From contig OZ316892.1 of the NCBI GenBank assembly GCA_973895155.1, forward strand, positions 5,270,001 to 5,334,000: 64,000 nucleotides of DNA, read 5' to 3'. Of this stretch, positions 25,186-37,835 are shown piece after piece. A program made the translations under genes and the position numbers. Under the pieces are notes generated by a model that was not told the DNA's origin, did not search any database, and saw nothing but the letters and a program-made list of their open reading frames with translations. This stretch comes from Marsupella aquatica (taxonomy: Eukaryota; Marchantiophyta). Within the stretch, counting starts at the first letter, position 1; each line of letters starts with the position of its first letter.

Positions 25186-26155
25186 CCGCAAATGGACCAA
25201 GGATTTGGCAGACTTTCGAGTTTCTTTGTATTACCCTCTCAGTGGGTAAGATACATATAAAAAATTGTCTAACAAATGGCTGATGGTGTATTTCAGTCTA
25301 TAACAGCTCCCAGTCCATTGTTTATTTTTTAATTTTTTAGGCTGGTAAAAACAAGGGAACCCTGCTCTTGGAAAACTCATGTTGTACTTAGTTTCCAACG
25401 ATTCCAGCCTCATTGTTTATTCTGTTGAGGGGGTGTAAATGAGGGAAACCCCGCCCTAGGAAACATCAGCACAATTGGCCAGGAGGCTTGAAAGGGTTTA
25501 ACCCTCAACTGTACTTCCATTGTTCTCGCCATGTGGGGTTTTCAAGGGACGTTACCCTCTATTCATATTGTTTTATTCCCAGAGGTATTAGTTTGATGGT
25601 ACCTTTTGCCCCAAACCTCGTGAGGCTGGATGCGGATTTCTTTAATATGAAAAGGTGAAAAGAGGGTAAACTAATGGAACTTTAAACTTGACAAGGAAAT
25701 AGCAGAGGAAAATACATAAAGACGAAAATTCCCCAATGTAAACCTTAGCATTAAAGTAACAAAAGGTCTTGTTCAAAGTAGGGTTCCCTTTAAAAAAGAG
25801 AACGAAAAGAGGATGAATAGGAGGAAATGTATCATTATGTTCCCCACCGCAAAGAAATGAGCCGCCGACCGAGAGACTTGACACAAGCCACAATGTACCC
25901 TCCTGAAAGCCTTACACTACACTACAGTCCCACGCACAGGAGCCACAATCAGTACTGTAGTTACTGTACACACCTTGACTGCCTTTACATGGTACAACAG
26001 TGCCCACAAGCCGGAGTTACAATCATTCCCGTAAGGTACTGTATACACGTAAACTGACTGTAAATAGCCATGTCAAATCGTAACCCGCCAAGTAGAACGG
26101 AGTGTGACTGCGTAAGGCTATAACAAAGCCTTCTCGTAGTTGCATATCAAAATGC

Positions 26156-26378
26156 ACATAAAAATGTGATAATACAAGGTGTACAATGAGATACACCTTG
26201 ATTCAAACAGAATAATTAGGCCATGGAGTGACATAGAGATGTGATAAGATAGGGCGTCAATGAGTAACACCATGATTAAACAGAATAGTTAGGCTATGGA
26301 ATGACATAAAAATGCAATAACATATGATGTACAGCGAATAACACCTTGATTAAACAGAATAATGATTATGCGGTGACC
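26156..26378. repeat. Tandem repeat of about 75 bp, three copies, upstream of the first expansin promoter
   Basis: Units start at 26156, 26231 and 26304, each with ACATARARATG, AATAACACCWTGATT, AAACAGAATARTTA and GGYYATGGARTG. The array ends about 390 bp before the TATA box of the first expansin. Confidence 0.85.
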
Positions 26379-26763
26379 TAGTGCACCATATACTAACACA
26401 TATTGTGTCATTAGTGGGAAACCTCGAACAAGTAGGACATAATAAGGTCATATGGAGGACTGGTAGGGCCAGGTCTTAGGGACAGGCATGTAGGGCCTGC
26501 GCCTTGTCTGACCGGACCCCACTTGAGTGCTGGTCTTGAGTCGCGACGACGGTGGCAGCTGCGCATCTTTGTCCGCTCTGCTCTGTCGTCCGCTTGATTT
26601 GTGGGCTCAAGTGACGCGAACGACGGTGCGCGACGGCCGCTCGATCGAGGTGCTGTTTGCGGCAAATTACACTAGTTTACAGTACAGGAGTAGAGCCGCA
26701 TCGCATCGCATCGCATCTCGTACGGCGACCGTCAACCCTTTTTCCCGGAAGAGAATTCCGGCT

Positions 26764-26770
26764 TATAAAA
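26764..26770 (+). promoter_or_regulatory. TATA box of the first expansin gene
   Basis: TATAAAA lies after a (GCATC)n stretch and about 30 bp before CACCATCAATCAG, a likely start region. A pyrimidine-rich leader of over 1 kb follows before the ATG, with an intron candidate inside. Confidence 0.6.
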
Positions 26771-27593
26771 CCGCCCCTTCCGTCCTGCACCATCAATCAG
26801 AATCAGTCAGCCTCTCATCAATCCGCCCACCGGCATCAGAGCGGAGGAAAGCAGCTGAACTGAAGATTGTTGATGCGCATTGAGTGGAGTTTGATCTGAG
26901 AGAGAGAGAGAGAAGAGTGAGCTCTGGAGCTTCGTCCTCTTACTTCCTCAGTGGCATCATCCTCAGCGCGTCTTCTCGACTTCGCTCTGCTCGCTTTCAC
27001 TCTCCCATCCGTCCTCGTCTGCTGAGCGTACACCTTCAGAATCGTCTCACGGGTAAGGAGAAGAAGCTGCATTGCAATTCCCAGTCAGTCCAGTCCAGTC
27101 CGGTCATATCTCTCGTCCCTCTCAATCATCAAGTCCATCCGCTTCATTTGTATTGATAGCCCCGACCCACGCACTGAATGAATGAAGCAAGGCATCTGCC
27201 GCTCTGCCTCTTGCCCCCTCTCTCCCAACCGGCTTTCTTCCTCCCATGATTCGCAGGTTGTACTGGAGTTTAGCCGTATAGCATTCATCACTCCACATCT
27301 ATCACTGCGTTGATGTGTCTCTCTCGCTCCTTCTCTCTCTAGGCTGAGCTTTGACGTGAGTCGAAGCGGGAGCTTTGACTGCTGTCTCAGTGCGATCTTT
27401 CCTTATCCAAGTGTGTTGGCATATTTTACACTTGCACTCCATCGCTCCGTCCTCTCTTCTGTCTACTATATGAACGTGCCTTCTTCTCTTAGAGCCATTG
27501 CCAATTCATTGCCTTTCCAATATCATTGTCAGAAATTTTGTAGCTGGTCGGAGCATTGTCCAATCGCAACATTCTCGAGTCCACACTTGCACA

Positions 27594-28040
27594 GTAAGTC
27601 GCTGCGGACGAGCTATTGTGCCAGCATTGTCTAGCAAATTCTTTGAGCGGATGGTCCTCCATTTAAGCTGTGATTAATTGAAACCTTTCCGGAAGTCGCC
27701 ATCTTCCAGCCACAGTAATCCGTGGTCATATCTTCGATGTCCCCGATTCAATTTGTGCTCTAGTGAGCTCCATGTTAATTGTTAAAGTTGCGGCCCGCTC
27801 GGCAGAAGCTTTAACATCCTGTTGCAGCCAAACCCGCGCATTTCTTGCGCTTGCCTGACCTCCGGCTTGAGTTGCGGGAGGCGTCAAGATCAACATTTTC
27901 TTCGGTCCCACCCTTGTAGCCTTTTGTTTCTGTCGCTGTCCCAGAGTATATCTCCCTGTCGTTGGTGCACTTGGTGTTTGTTGCTGCTCTTGTAGTAGTA
28001 GTAGGAATTGTCTCCTCATATTCCTTCCTCTTGAACTGCA
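27594..28040 (+). other. Probable 5' leader intron of the first expansin gene
   Basis: The acceptor is strong: a pyrimidine-rich TTCCTTCCTCTTGAACTGCAG ends at 28040, six bases before the A of the ATG (CAG, then AAAG, then ATGG). The best donor seen is GTAAGT at 27594; another G-GTAAGG lies near 27052. The second expansin has the same CAG-AAAG-ATGG arrangement. The donor choice is an inference. Confidence 0.45.
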
Positions 28041-28045
28041 GAAAG

Positions 28046-29005
28046 ATGGCCGGTAAATTGAGTGGAACAGCGGCAGCGGCATCCAGCATGCTGCTGAGCA
28101 CATTGCTCCTCGTCTCGCTGAGGGCTGCCTCGGTTGGTGCCCAGCTGTGGGCAGTGACGGACTGGACTGCAGGGGCCCACGCCACGTTCTACGGAGGACA
28201 AGATGCTTCTGGGACCATGGGTGAGTTGAATATACACGTTTCATGAGCTCGATATATTTTTGGGCATCAGATCGAGCTCGATATAAGTTTTGAGACCAGA
28301 TTGACTAGTTCGCTAGTTTATACAACTTGTTTTGTCCTGTAAGTGGCTGGTTCGGCTTCGACTATTGACTGATGGATTTTGTGAACCTGTGCAGGTGGGG
28401 CCTGTGGATATGGAAACTTGTACTCTACCGGATACGGAACACAGTCAACCGCTTTGAGCAACCCCCTGTTCGACAATGGCCTCACTTGCGGAGCGTGCTT
28501 TATGCTCCAGTGTGTGACATCTGGAAGCAGTTATTGCTACCCAGGGAAGACAATCACCGTGACTGCAACCAATGCGTGCCCTCCAGGTTCTTACGGAGGA
28601 TGGTGCAATGGCAAGCCACATTTCGATCTGTCGTATTTCATGTTCACTGAGCTTGCCCAAGCTGTTGGAGGTGTCATCCCAGTCCTGTACAAGAGGGTGT
28701 CGTGCTCCAAGCAGGGAGGAATTCGTTTCACCATCAATGGCAACCCTTGGTTCGATAATGTGTTGGTCACCAATGTGGCTGGTGATGGCACCATTCAGTC
28801 TCTATATGTCCAGGGTGATAGCGGCGGCTGGCAATCCATGTCTCAGAACTGGGGCGCGTACTGGTCATCTGCCGCAAACTTGCAGGGAAAAAGTCTATCT
28901 TTCAGGTGCATTTCTGGAGGTGGGAAGTCTCAAGATTTCATGAATGTTGCATCGTCTAACTGGGGCTTCGGATCTACATACGAGGCGAACTATAATATGA
29001 GCTAG
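28046..29005 (+). CDS. EXPA: Alpha-expansin, first of two
   Basis: Two exons, 28046-28220 and 28395-29005, join in phase 1 to give 261 residues, the usual expansin length. Expansins are secreted proteins that loosen the cell wall at acid pH without hydrolysing it. Residues 1-32 form a signal peptide. The N-terminal double-psi beta-barrel has FYGG (48-51), GGACGYG (59-65), its conserved cysteines and HFD at 134-136, whose aspartate is essential in the family. The C-terminal half is the wall-binding CBM63 domain with aromatic residues and the SNWGFGSTYEA ending. The only coding intron lies at the conserved site before GGACGYG; the second paralog has one more. An in-frame ATG at 27962, inside the probable leader intron, would add a hydrophobic extension if that intron were retained; I prefer 28046 because it matches the paralog. 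Confidence 0.95.
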
Positions 29006-32000
29006 TACATGATTCAAAAGGGAGGTGTAGAATGGTAGAGTTTCGATGCGCTCATGGTCGATGAGCTGATGGAGCATATGTGGCGTGTATATACATTAGC
29101 GCCCTCTGCCCAGCTCTCCGGCGAGCATGAAATCAGGCCAATCTCAGTTCCATCAGAGTTAAAAGCTGTGGATGGTGTGGTTTCGGACGTCGTGCCGCCC
29201 GCCCCACTGATGATTTCAGTATAGTTACCGAATGCCACTATTTACAGAATGAGGTTATCTTCGGCCCTTCGGCCACCCGCTGCAAATTGTAGCTGCCGGT
29301 TTGGTTATGTATCAGAAGAGGAACGTAGGAGATGAACGTGTTGTAGACTTAGCACGACCGCATCTTCACTGGGGTTTTAAGTGTAGCTCCTTCACGAGCA
29401 ATTGTTATGAATATTGAAGTTCTCTTCTGGGATTATAAAGCAGTTCTGGCACAATTTCTTGGTTGAACTGGTTCGAGTACCCTCGTTGTTGAATGTTTGG
29501 TTATGCATTTTGTTCACCTGAATTAAACGAACGGCCATTGCTTTGTATTGAGTGGAAGCTCCAAGTTTGAAGCTTATCCTCGACGTCGTTCCAGTTTGAA
29601 GCTTGTCCTCGACCTCGATCTATTGTTGTGGTGGATTGTAACACAAAGTAGGAATACATTGTGAAAGATCTGATGAAAGGTCATGACCAGAGAGCTCCTG
29701 AAGTTCTTGATGTCAACTACGTCACGCAAGCACGTCCACGTTAGCGAACACATAGGCCATTATAAATTCCCGATGAGGTGTACCTACGGATCGTATCATT
29801 TCCTCTACGTAATTGACTCGGTGAGTCCCGTCACGAGTGGATAACCCCTTCTATATCTATTTCTTGGCCTCGTACACTGCAAGGTTAAACACTACTGCCA
29901 CTATGAACTTGGTTGAGTTGCTATCATGTTTCGTTCTTTGTCGCGAAGATGTGTTGTGATGCCAGTGCATTCCATGCAGTAAAGAAGTACAGTCGTGCAT
30001 ATCTGGGCACGATGATCTCGCAAAGGGGCTTTTGATCAGTATGCATTCGTCGATCATGGACTGCCAGGTTTGTGTCTTGGTGTGTAATATTTGACGTTCC
30101 AGTCATATCTGTACTGTGCTAACGAAGTGTTGTGGACGATACATGAGCATAGATGGACGGTGTTCGGTGTTAGTATAGCTCGATGGTGAGATGAGTTCTT
30201 TCCACCGTTCACTGGAAACAACATATGCTGGCGGCAAGATCGTGGGAGGATGGAAAACCTGAGTGACGGATATGTTCCTTGTGGGCCCCGAGCACCTTCT
30301 ATGCATTTGGTCTAGAACCACGGGTTCCATTCGATGCAGGGTAGGATTAGAGGGGCTAAACATCGTACAGCCAACTACTCCAAAACATTAATTTCAGCGA
30401 TGCAGCCATCCTGACATGCATTATCGCTAAATCACACGATCGGCAGTTTTCTTATCCCTGTTCTTACCTGGAGGAAATTGCAACCTAGTCATATGACCTC
30501 TGCTGCCTTTAAGCGTCGAGTTTTCGTTGTCAAGAAGGGTCATCAAGTGTTTATTCCAGAAGATGCGGCAGAGTGAATAGGAAGACCAAGTCCTTCCAGA
30601 CATTGGAAGGGGCATCATCACTCCACCCCCTCGATGGTCTTCAATCCGAACTAGCTTGAAAATAAGTATGTAAGAAAAAGACTCATTTCACCAAGAATCC
30701 CGAATGTCAATTGAATCTGCAATCCAAGTTAACTTCAAATAAGTCTGGGAGGGAAAGACTCGTGTCACCAAGAAGCTCGAATGTTGATCGAATCCAGCTA
30801 AGGCTATGACTACTTACGCCACTGAGACGAGAGAGATCCTTGGGGCCATCAAAGATCGAACCTCTCATCTCCAGCAAGATTCCGTGTCCAACTCGTTGTC
30901 GATTGACAGGTTGAGGGACTCCAAATCTATAGAAACTGATCTCAGAAGCGGGACGTGGCAAAGTCGTCAGTATGGGTCATTGTGGAAGAAGATTCGTGCG
31001 ACCGAAACCGATTACTTCGATTGTTCAATCGTCTCTTGTTTGCTTTGAGTTCTCGACGTTTAGCTTGTGCAGACGACCTGCGCGGGCGGTGGACGATGTG
31101 AAGTGACCTACCGGAGATCTAGGAGAATATGCAAACGAAGACGTAGTGGAGTATTGAGTCCCCACCATGAGCGTTCATGGGATTAACTCGTCAAACGCGT
31201 CAGTGAACTGCATTTTTCCCAACGAACTTGACGACGATTCTCAAGACTTTTGGGAAACACTCGTGTCACCAGCAACCCCTAATACTTTTATAAACACCTG
31301 TTTGTACTGTACGTCATCAGTGGGATTCCTCGAGGTCAGCTGATTTAACACCCTTGCTCTCCAGCAAGAGATACTTGGTGTCGATAAAAGGTTGCTCCCT
31401 AGTAGTACAGGACTGGAATCCTCCGTGCACCTCAGGTCCTGAAGAATTTTCCACTGGTCATTCTCTTAGTATAATCTTGCCAACTTTGCGCAGATCTTTG
31501 ATTTGAGAGAGGCGTATAGATGTGGCCTTTACATGTCCTCTTAAAATTGTAGGCGGGCAATTTCGGAAGATGTTTGCCAGTTGTGTGACTCATCGTCTTC
31601 CTTGGAAAGCTCAATCGTTAACTTGTGCTGTGCTTTAAGCTCGTGATGTTTTCCATTCAGGAGGTGAAAGTTACAGCTCTTTCAAGAGCGCGAGGCTGTG
31701 AGCCCATGGAAACCCCCCGACTTTGCTCAAGTGGTTCAAGGCCATTGCTGCGGACAGAATCAGGGGAGGACCAACACTTTACGCCTCGTCCAGTACTTCG
31801 AGTAGCCAACTCCCAACAATCAACAATTGTGAAGCGTTTCCTCGATCAGATATTCGTTAATGGCGTGAATCATTCTTCAAGCGTTTTTCTAAATTTCATG
31901 TACGCTAACAGTGTTTCATATTGTGGGATTATCTCGAACAACTGCTTCTGCAGCAGCTAGACACGCCGCTTTCGCCACTCGTCGTTTTTTCGTGCTCTTT

Positions 32001-33489
32001 TCTCTTCAATCCTGGGAAATTTTTGTTTTGTTCTCGGGATATTTTAACCTATGAACCTTCTGGAGAACGGTCAGGAAGAAGTTGTGAGAGTTCTGGATTC
32101 CGAGTCACGAAAAGCGTGTGATAAAGTCGGTGTTGATAAAGTAGAGCTCTAGTACATGACTCGTATCGTGGTGGTACCATCTGGGGCCTCATGAGTGCCG
32201 TGCAACTAAAGTACTGTACTTTTTTGAATAGCCTGCCAGTAGAATTAATTGGCACCGTTTGCGCAGACTCGAACCTCGCAAGTCGCAAATCAAATTTGAG
32301 AGCTTTTTAGATAAGCTGGATTGTAGATCATGTCTGTACTTAATTGGATCTGTTGGCGGGGCATCGTGGAGGACGCAATGGACTCCGGGTAAACAATTGT
32401 AACAGTTCAGAAGAAATTGCTATATCGAATTTTGAGATAGTGGGTGCTTGAGCTCCAACATCAATCGATAAAAACTTATTTCTGTCGAAGGAGCTAAGCA
32501 TCTCGAGGTATGCGGACGCCAAGATTAAACAAGCTAGAAGTAGGGCTTCCTCGATTTTGCGAAAGGCAGAAATGGAGCCGCAAAAACCTCCAACGGAACA
32601 AAATTATATTGTGGTGTTATGGAACGGAATGATTTCATCCGCACGTACACAAGAAAGGTAACATATGTCAGCGCTGCGCACCAACGTGCTTGACCTGAAC
32701 GATTTGTGGGTTTGCGTTGGCGACCATCGGTAGTTAGTGCTTGCCTTAGATGTTATGTAGCTGACGCTCAAGGGGACTGACCAATTCTCCGCTATTTCGG
32801 CCTGCAGGCTTTGAGCGGGAGGATACTTTGCTCCTTTCCGGTGTGCTAAATGCTAGAAGTTCCCGGCTTCTTCCGGCATAGCTCCCCAGCATCATCAGCC
32901 ACTGCAGTCGGGTACTGTACCCTCTCCTCGGGTTGCAGACAACCGTGTTCCCACGTTTGTGCGACTTCCTTGGTCCATTCATCGGGCCTTTTCCGCCTGA
33001 TTGGCGACTCCTGATTAACTGGAGCTCCTGCTGTACAACTAAAACACTTTGATCCTCAACAAGGGGGTTTGTTTGTCATAGAGGGAGAGCAGGATGGCGC
33101 ACTGCATACGTGTGGCAGCAGTGGAGGACGACAGGACGCGGTACTGTATCCAATGTGAATCACAACATCAAAATAGAACAGCGGAAATCACCACTCATTT
33201 TATAAAAGAGGACCGGTGCAAATTACTTCCGGGCCTGCGGCTGATCAGCTCGGTCGTATAATTAGATGGCTGGACAGCCGACCGACCTGATGAATATTTT
33301 ACTGAGATAAGGCAGGCATAGCGTTACGGCACATAGGCAGTGTCAGTCGTCCTTCGACAACCGTGCAAGCTCTGGAAATGCATAAACAATTCAGCTGGAG
33401 TTGAACGACGTTGGCTGAAATTGAATAAACAATTGGATCAGCTCTTGAAGGCATGGAAACGAATTGAAAATGCGAGCACGAATTAGGAT

Positions 33490-33800
33490 TACAATGATGT
33501 AAAGTGATCAACAGTCCGAGCCAGAGTTAGAAGGCGATTGGCTCGAAACGAATCAACAACTCTAGCAAGAATTAGAAATGGATTTGCTACGAATGAGTGA
33601 ACAACAGGACCAACTGACCAAAAGTCAGGAAAATACCAATCAGAGCAAGAAGAAGTAGTCGTTTGGCTGGAAATGTATTTACAATCCAAGCTAGAGTCAG
33701 GACAGACTGGCTAGAATCGAATCGAGAAGTCAAGCAAGAGTTAAAAAGATGCTGGCTGGATTTTATAATCAGAGGCAGAATTAGAAGGTCGTTGGCTAGG
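33490..33800. repeat. Degenerate tandem repeat, about six units of 45-55 bp
   Basis: The phrase GAGCMAGARTTAGAARG followed by TGGCTNGAAAYGAATC recurs with spacers of varying length. Divergence between units is high. Confidence 0.55.
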
Positions 33801-36800
33801 AATCATTATCCGAGCGAATGGTAAGACGAGACATAGGTACCAGGATCAGATCTCCCAAACATGCTCCTACAATAACCACGACTTTTACACAGCCATTTTT
33901 CTGAAAGCGTTTCTGTGGATACGATGTGTAGTATCATTGTGCCTTTTCAAGGAAGATGCGACTCAAATTGGGAACTACTGCGGGAGAAATTCAATTAGCA
34001 CACAGTACAGTCCATTCCATTCCCTGCACTTGTTCTGTTCTTATCGAGCCACATGGAAAGTCCATTGGAATCCGCAACCCTAACCACAGCTTCTTCTGTC
34101 CAGTGCTGTCAAACCGTTTTGTAAGCCGTGACCTTGAGATCGATACCTTTTGTAAGTCGATCACGCAAAGCTAGGTCTATCTACTGTAATCGGATACATG
34201 GGTCCCGTGATTCAGTGTCGCAACTAGGCTTACTGGCTTTTCGTCTCTGGCTAGCAATCGCTTTCGGTTTGCTGCTTCTTGCTGGGCTCTGTGTGTGTGG
34301 TACTTTGCTATGGCGACAGGAGTCCACTGCGGAATAGTCCTCATTGGCGAAAGGAATCCGATAACCCCGGCGGTCTCGGCTGCAGGCCTACATTATTGGG
34401 ACTCTCCGCTCCAAACAATGAGTGGGGAACACTGTTCATGATTCATACATGGTCCGATTGATCGTAGGCTCAAGTACGTACAACAGAAATGTAGGGGGTA
34501 CCTCTTCGCTGTGACTCAAGGACCTTGCATTAAACTATTTCAATTCCCTTGCAGTGTCACCAACGGCAGCAGTTAGAGTACTGTAGTGGCTCTGCCAGTT
34601 CAAGTTCTACCACTAACACCCTCCATCCATCCCTCCATGTCCACTGTTCCCAATTATCGGGTCAGAAAATCTATCGATCGAGGCTTGCCAGTGACCTATC
34701 CAGCGCATTTTACTCCTCCGAAGACTACTTTTGCAATTGAAACGGTTTCTGTTCGAATCATCCAGGCCGAGCTGTGTGCTAGGGGTGTCCCTTGTCAGTA
34801 CCTAAACCAAGGATGTGAGTACAAAGTAGATTTCGCTGATTTGCTTTTGTGTCGACCACCTCAAGCAAGAGAATAGTGGTGAAGACATTGTAGTCCTTAC
34901 GTAGACGACGAACGGCGAAATCTTCGTATCAAATTTCAATGTCATAATCCGTATGAGCAATATCGTATTCACTTGTGAGATTTGATGAACAGGTGGAATA
35001 TGAATGGTGGAAGGAAAAATGGCGCATGTGGTCCACATTATAACTGAATGTAATGCTCTACATCTGCCTGTCGATTCCTTCGATCGAGGACTACAGTAGT
35101 CGGAGTGATTTTAGCCTTAGGGTCTGGAAAAGCATCGATTAGGGGACACACTTTGATGTAATATGACAGTCCCAGCCCTAGCTAGCCTAGCCCTAGCTCC
35201 CAAAGGTGATGCAGAAAGCCAATAGTTTATTGTCAAAGAATTTGCCCCTCCAGGCAATCCAACAAGCTTCAATTCTGTCCCTTGAGGACCAACCAAGGCA
35301 TTCAAGACTTTCGTAGGCCAGAAAAAGCACCGGCAATAGATACACAATGAAATTACAGGGCAGCCCCTGACAAACGTAGATCCGCAGTCCTAAAGTGTTG
35401 TGGTCAAAGCAATAATGTGGCTGTCACCCTTGATCGTAGCAACAATCATCCGCTGAAGAAGTCTGCTTTGCTATAGGATTGAAGCTGTCAGTCTGTTCCA
35501 GAGTTTCAGTTTGAGTTCCTCGAGTGCTTGTACTGTAATCGTTGAATTGAGCTGAGCAGGATTGGTTCAATGGGTACCTGTTGATCTTTGTCGTGGCAGA
35601 TTACTTGATTTCTTGCAATCAATGTTCATCAAAATTACAGTGATGAGGATAACTGCTTCAGGATCACTTGGCATTTAGTCATGTGGGCCATACGAAAGCT
35701 TTGGAGCCTCGTTAAGAGGATTTTACATCCAGGAAACAAATTTTTGGGTTTCAAGCAAGATGATAGATCTCAAAAGCAGGATTTGGCTCTGGTAGCAGGG
35801 TTGTGGGGCACTCACCTTACTTCACAAGTCCACATCGCAATGTGAGCACTTTCCCATACTACAAAAACTAGCAATCTGCCTTCTCTGTTCTTAGTGCAAT
35901 CATGGTCAGCAAACGCACAGCCCTGGTGCGCAATCTGGTAAGTCACTGAGAGTAATCCCAGTAAATCCTGGCCCTGAAAAGATCTCGAATCATCTTGCAT
36001 TGGCAGCCTGACAAATGTGGTCTACCTCATCAACTTGGCTGACATTGGAGCAGACAAAGTACAGCACAGCAAGCCCATGCATTCGAGCAGGACCATGCAA
36101 ATGTGTGTACTCAAAATTGTTGTCCACGTCCACTAAAAGTGAGCTCAAAAGTGACTCAACTTCACTCAAGTTTGCAGAGTGACAAACCTTAATGAGCCTC
36201 GACAGTCATGTATGCGTGCAGAATCTTTCTTCTCAATCACTAGCCTTCCTGAATCCTTGAAGTCGAGATGCAGAAATCTTTCCAATCTATTATGGACAGA
36301 AAGACTGACTAGAAGGCCCGGCCATGAGACAGAACTCGAAGGTTAGCAATGATAACATCTCCTGCCATGCAGCAATCAATGCTACACTATGGTCTGCCAT
36401 ATACTTTGGCACTATTTGTATCAATGCTTACTGTGCTCTTCCATATGGCACTCTCTGCTCTGCTCTTTAGTGAAGTTTTAGTTCCCTTCTCTCTCCAAGG
36501 CTCTTGTTGCCATCCCCTTCTCTTGGCCTGATCTACTTGTATATGGCTCAGTTTGGCAATCAACGAGGGAAACTCAAAGCTAATGGCATAAAATAAGTAC
36601 TCGCGAAGGTGAGCTCAATGAAGGTGTTATCTGGGGAAGATTTCACATGAATTAGGTGGAGTAGAAGCTCGTGCTCATGCCAAAAGCACAGGATAGGAGC
36701 TAGTCCCTTACAGGGTTGCTCACTCTGTACTTCACTTCTGTAGTGATCTTTCTTCTTTGACTAACTGATCGCTACACAAAGGACAAAGTCAATGACAACA

Positions 36801-36887
36801 GTACCTAATTGCCTGGTTACTGATTTTTGTAGGACGTACCATATGTGCCAACAAATTCCTAGTGTGAAATATGTTGTGGCATGGTAG

Positions 36888-36932
36888 TTTTAGAGAACAG
36901 GAGTTGAGTAAGTTGTCTCCTGTTCTCTAAAA
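36888..36932. repeat. Perfect 16-bp inverted repeat with 13-base loop
   Basis: TTTTAGAGAACAGGAG (36888-36903) pairs without mismatch with CTCCTGTTCTCTAAAA (36917-36932). No gene model surrounds it. Confidence 0.85.
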
Positions 36933-37501
36933 GTTGTGCAGGATTGCCAAATAAAATGTCACTACACCAAAACTCACATAAATGAATAAGGTTTAGGATC
37001 AGGCCTGTTGTGTTCGAAATTCATGGGTGTCACTTATGATCTTTAGTGTAATGCCTGAGGTTGCCAACCACATGTCTTGGTCGTTGTCACCATTTCATTA
37101 GCACTCACTATCTTTTCTGGTGGTCATCTCCAAACACTATTTGCTATTTATGACTTGATGCGAGTCAAATCTAAAACACTGCTCTTTCCCACTTACTGGC
37201 AGGTTTGTGGGTTCGCAACTACTCCTAGGAATTGTTGGGTAAAGTTGTTCTTAGGCATAAGCCCTTGAGAATGTCAACCAAAAACTTCAACCCTGTGCGT
37301 TGTTCCATTTGACTAGTTTGAATACAGTGCTTATCTCTCCCACTGTTGTCTCTAATCACAAGTAAAATTTAATATTAAAATAATTTTTATTCATAAACAT
37401 AGTCTAAATATCAAATTTATTTGTTTACTAGATAAGTTACTGCATATGGCTTCTCATAGCTGATGAATAGTAGATTTATCTTACATATAAAGCCTCAAGG
37501 G

Positions 37502-37556
37502 AAACTAGACTTGAGGTCTAGGTTATAGAGTGAAGCCTTTAGCTAGCCCCTGATTC
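37502..37556 (-). repeat. Degenerate copy of the GGTCTAGAG hairpin element
   Basis: The reverse strand contains GGCTTCACTCTATAACCTAGACC, similar to the TTTCACTCTAGACC arm at 23.09 kb, within an AT-rich surrounding like that of the other copies. The stem is no longer perfect. Confidence 0.35.
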
Positions 37557-37753
37557 TAGGGCCCCACTATAATATATGTACATAGAAAGGAATATATTAT
37601 GATATCTATATAATATTTAAAATGATGGGTCCAGTCTGGTTCTTTTATCATATCATTAATCTTGAAAGAATGTGACATGTTTATTGTACTCACTCTATTC
37701 AGAGAGCTAAGGTCAAAGAAAATTAAGAAATATATAATAGCTAATGGAATCTA

Positions 37754-37835
37754 ACAGTTGTGTATCTTTCCCGCCCTGCTTTTATAATTATGGGAGTTGT
37801 GTATCTTTCCCGCCCCGCTTTTATAATTATGGGAC
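37754..37835. repeat. 40-bp tandem duplication with two TTTCCCGCCC boxes
   Basis: AGTTGTGTATCTTTCCCGCC plus CYGCTTTTATAATTATGGGA is present twice with a single base difference (period 40). Each copy carries TTTCCCGCC, which fits the E2F/DP consensus. Confidence 0.85.

Larger units (their letters stand above)
17883..26155. other. Gene-poor intergenic region
   Basis: No supported gene. Frames near 18.1, 19.1, 20.4-20.7, 24.3-24.9 and 25.6 kb have no motif and no splice-compatible neighbours. Repeats inside it (CATGTGCCC copies near 22513-22550, the hairpin pair near 23.05 kb, and a purine-rich duplication at 25.1 kb) are listed or noted separately. A pyrimidine CTCTCTCCCT microsatellite lies near 20971-21005. 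Confidence 0.5.
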
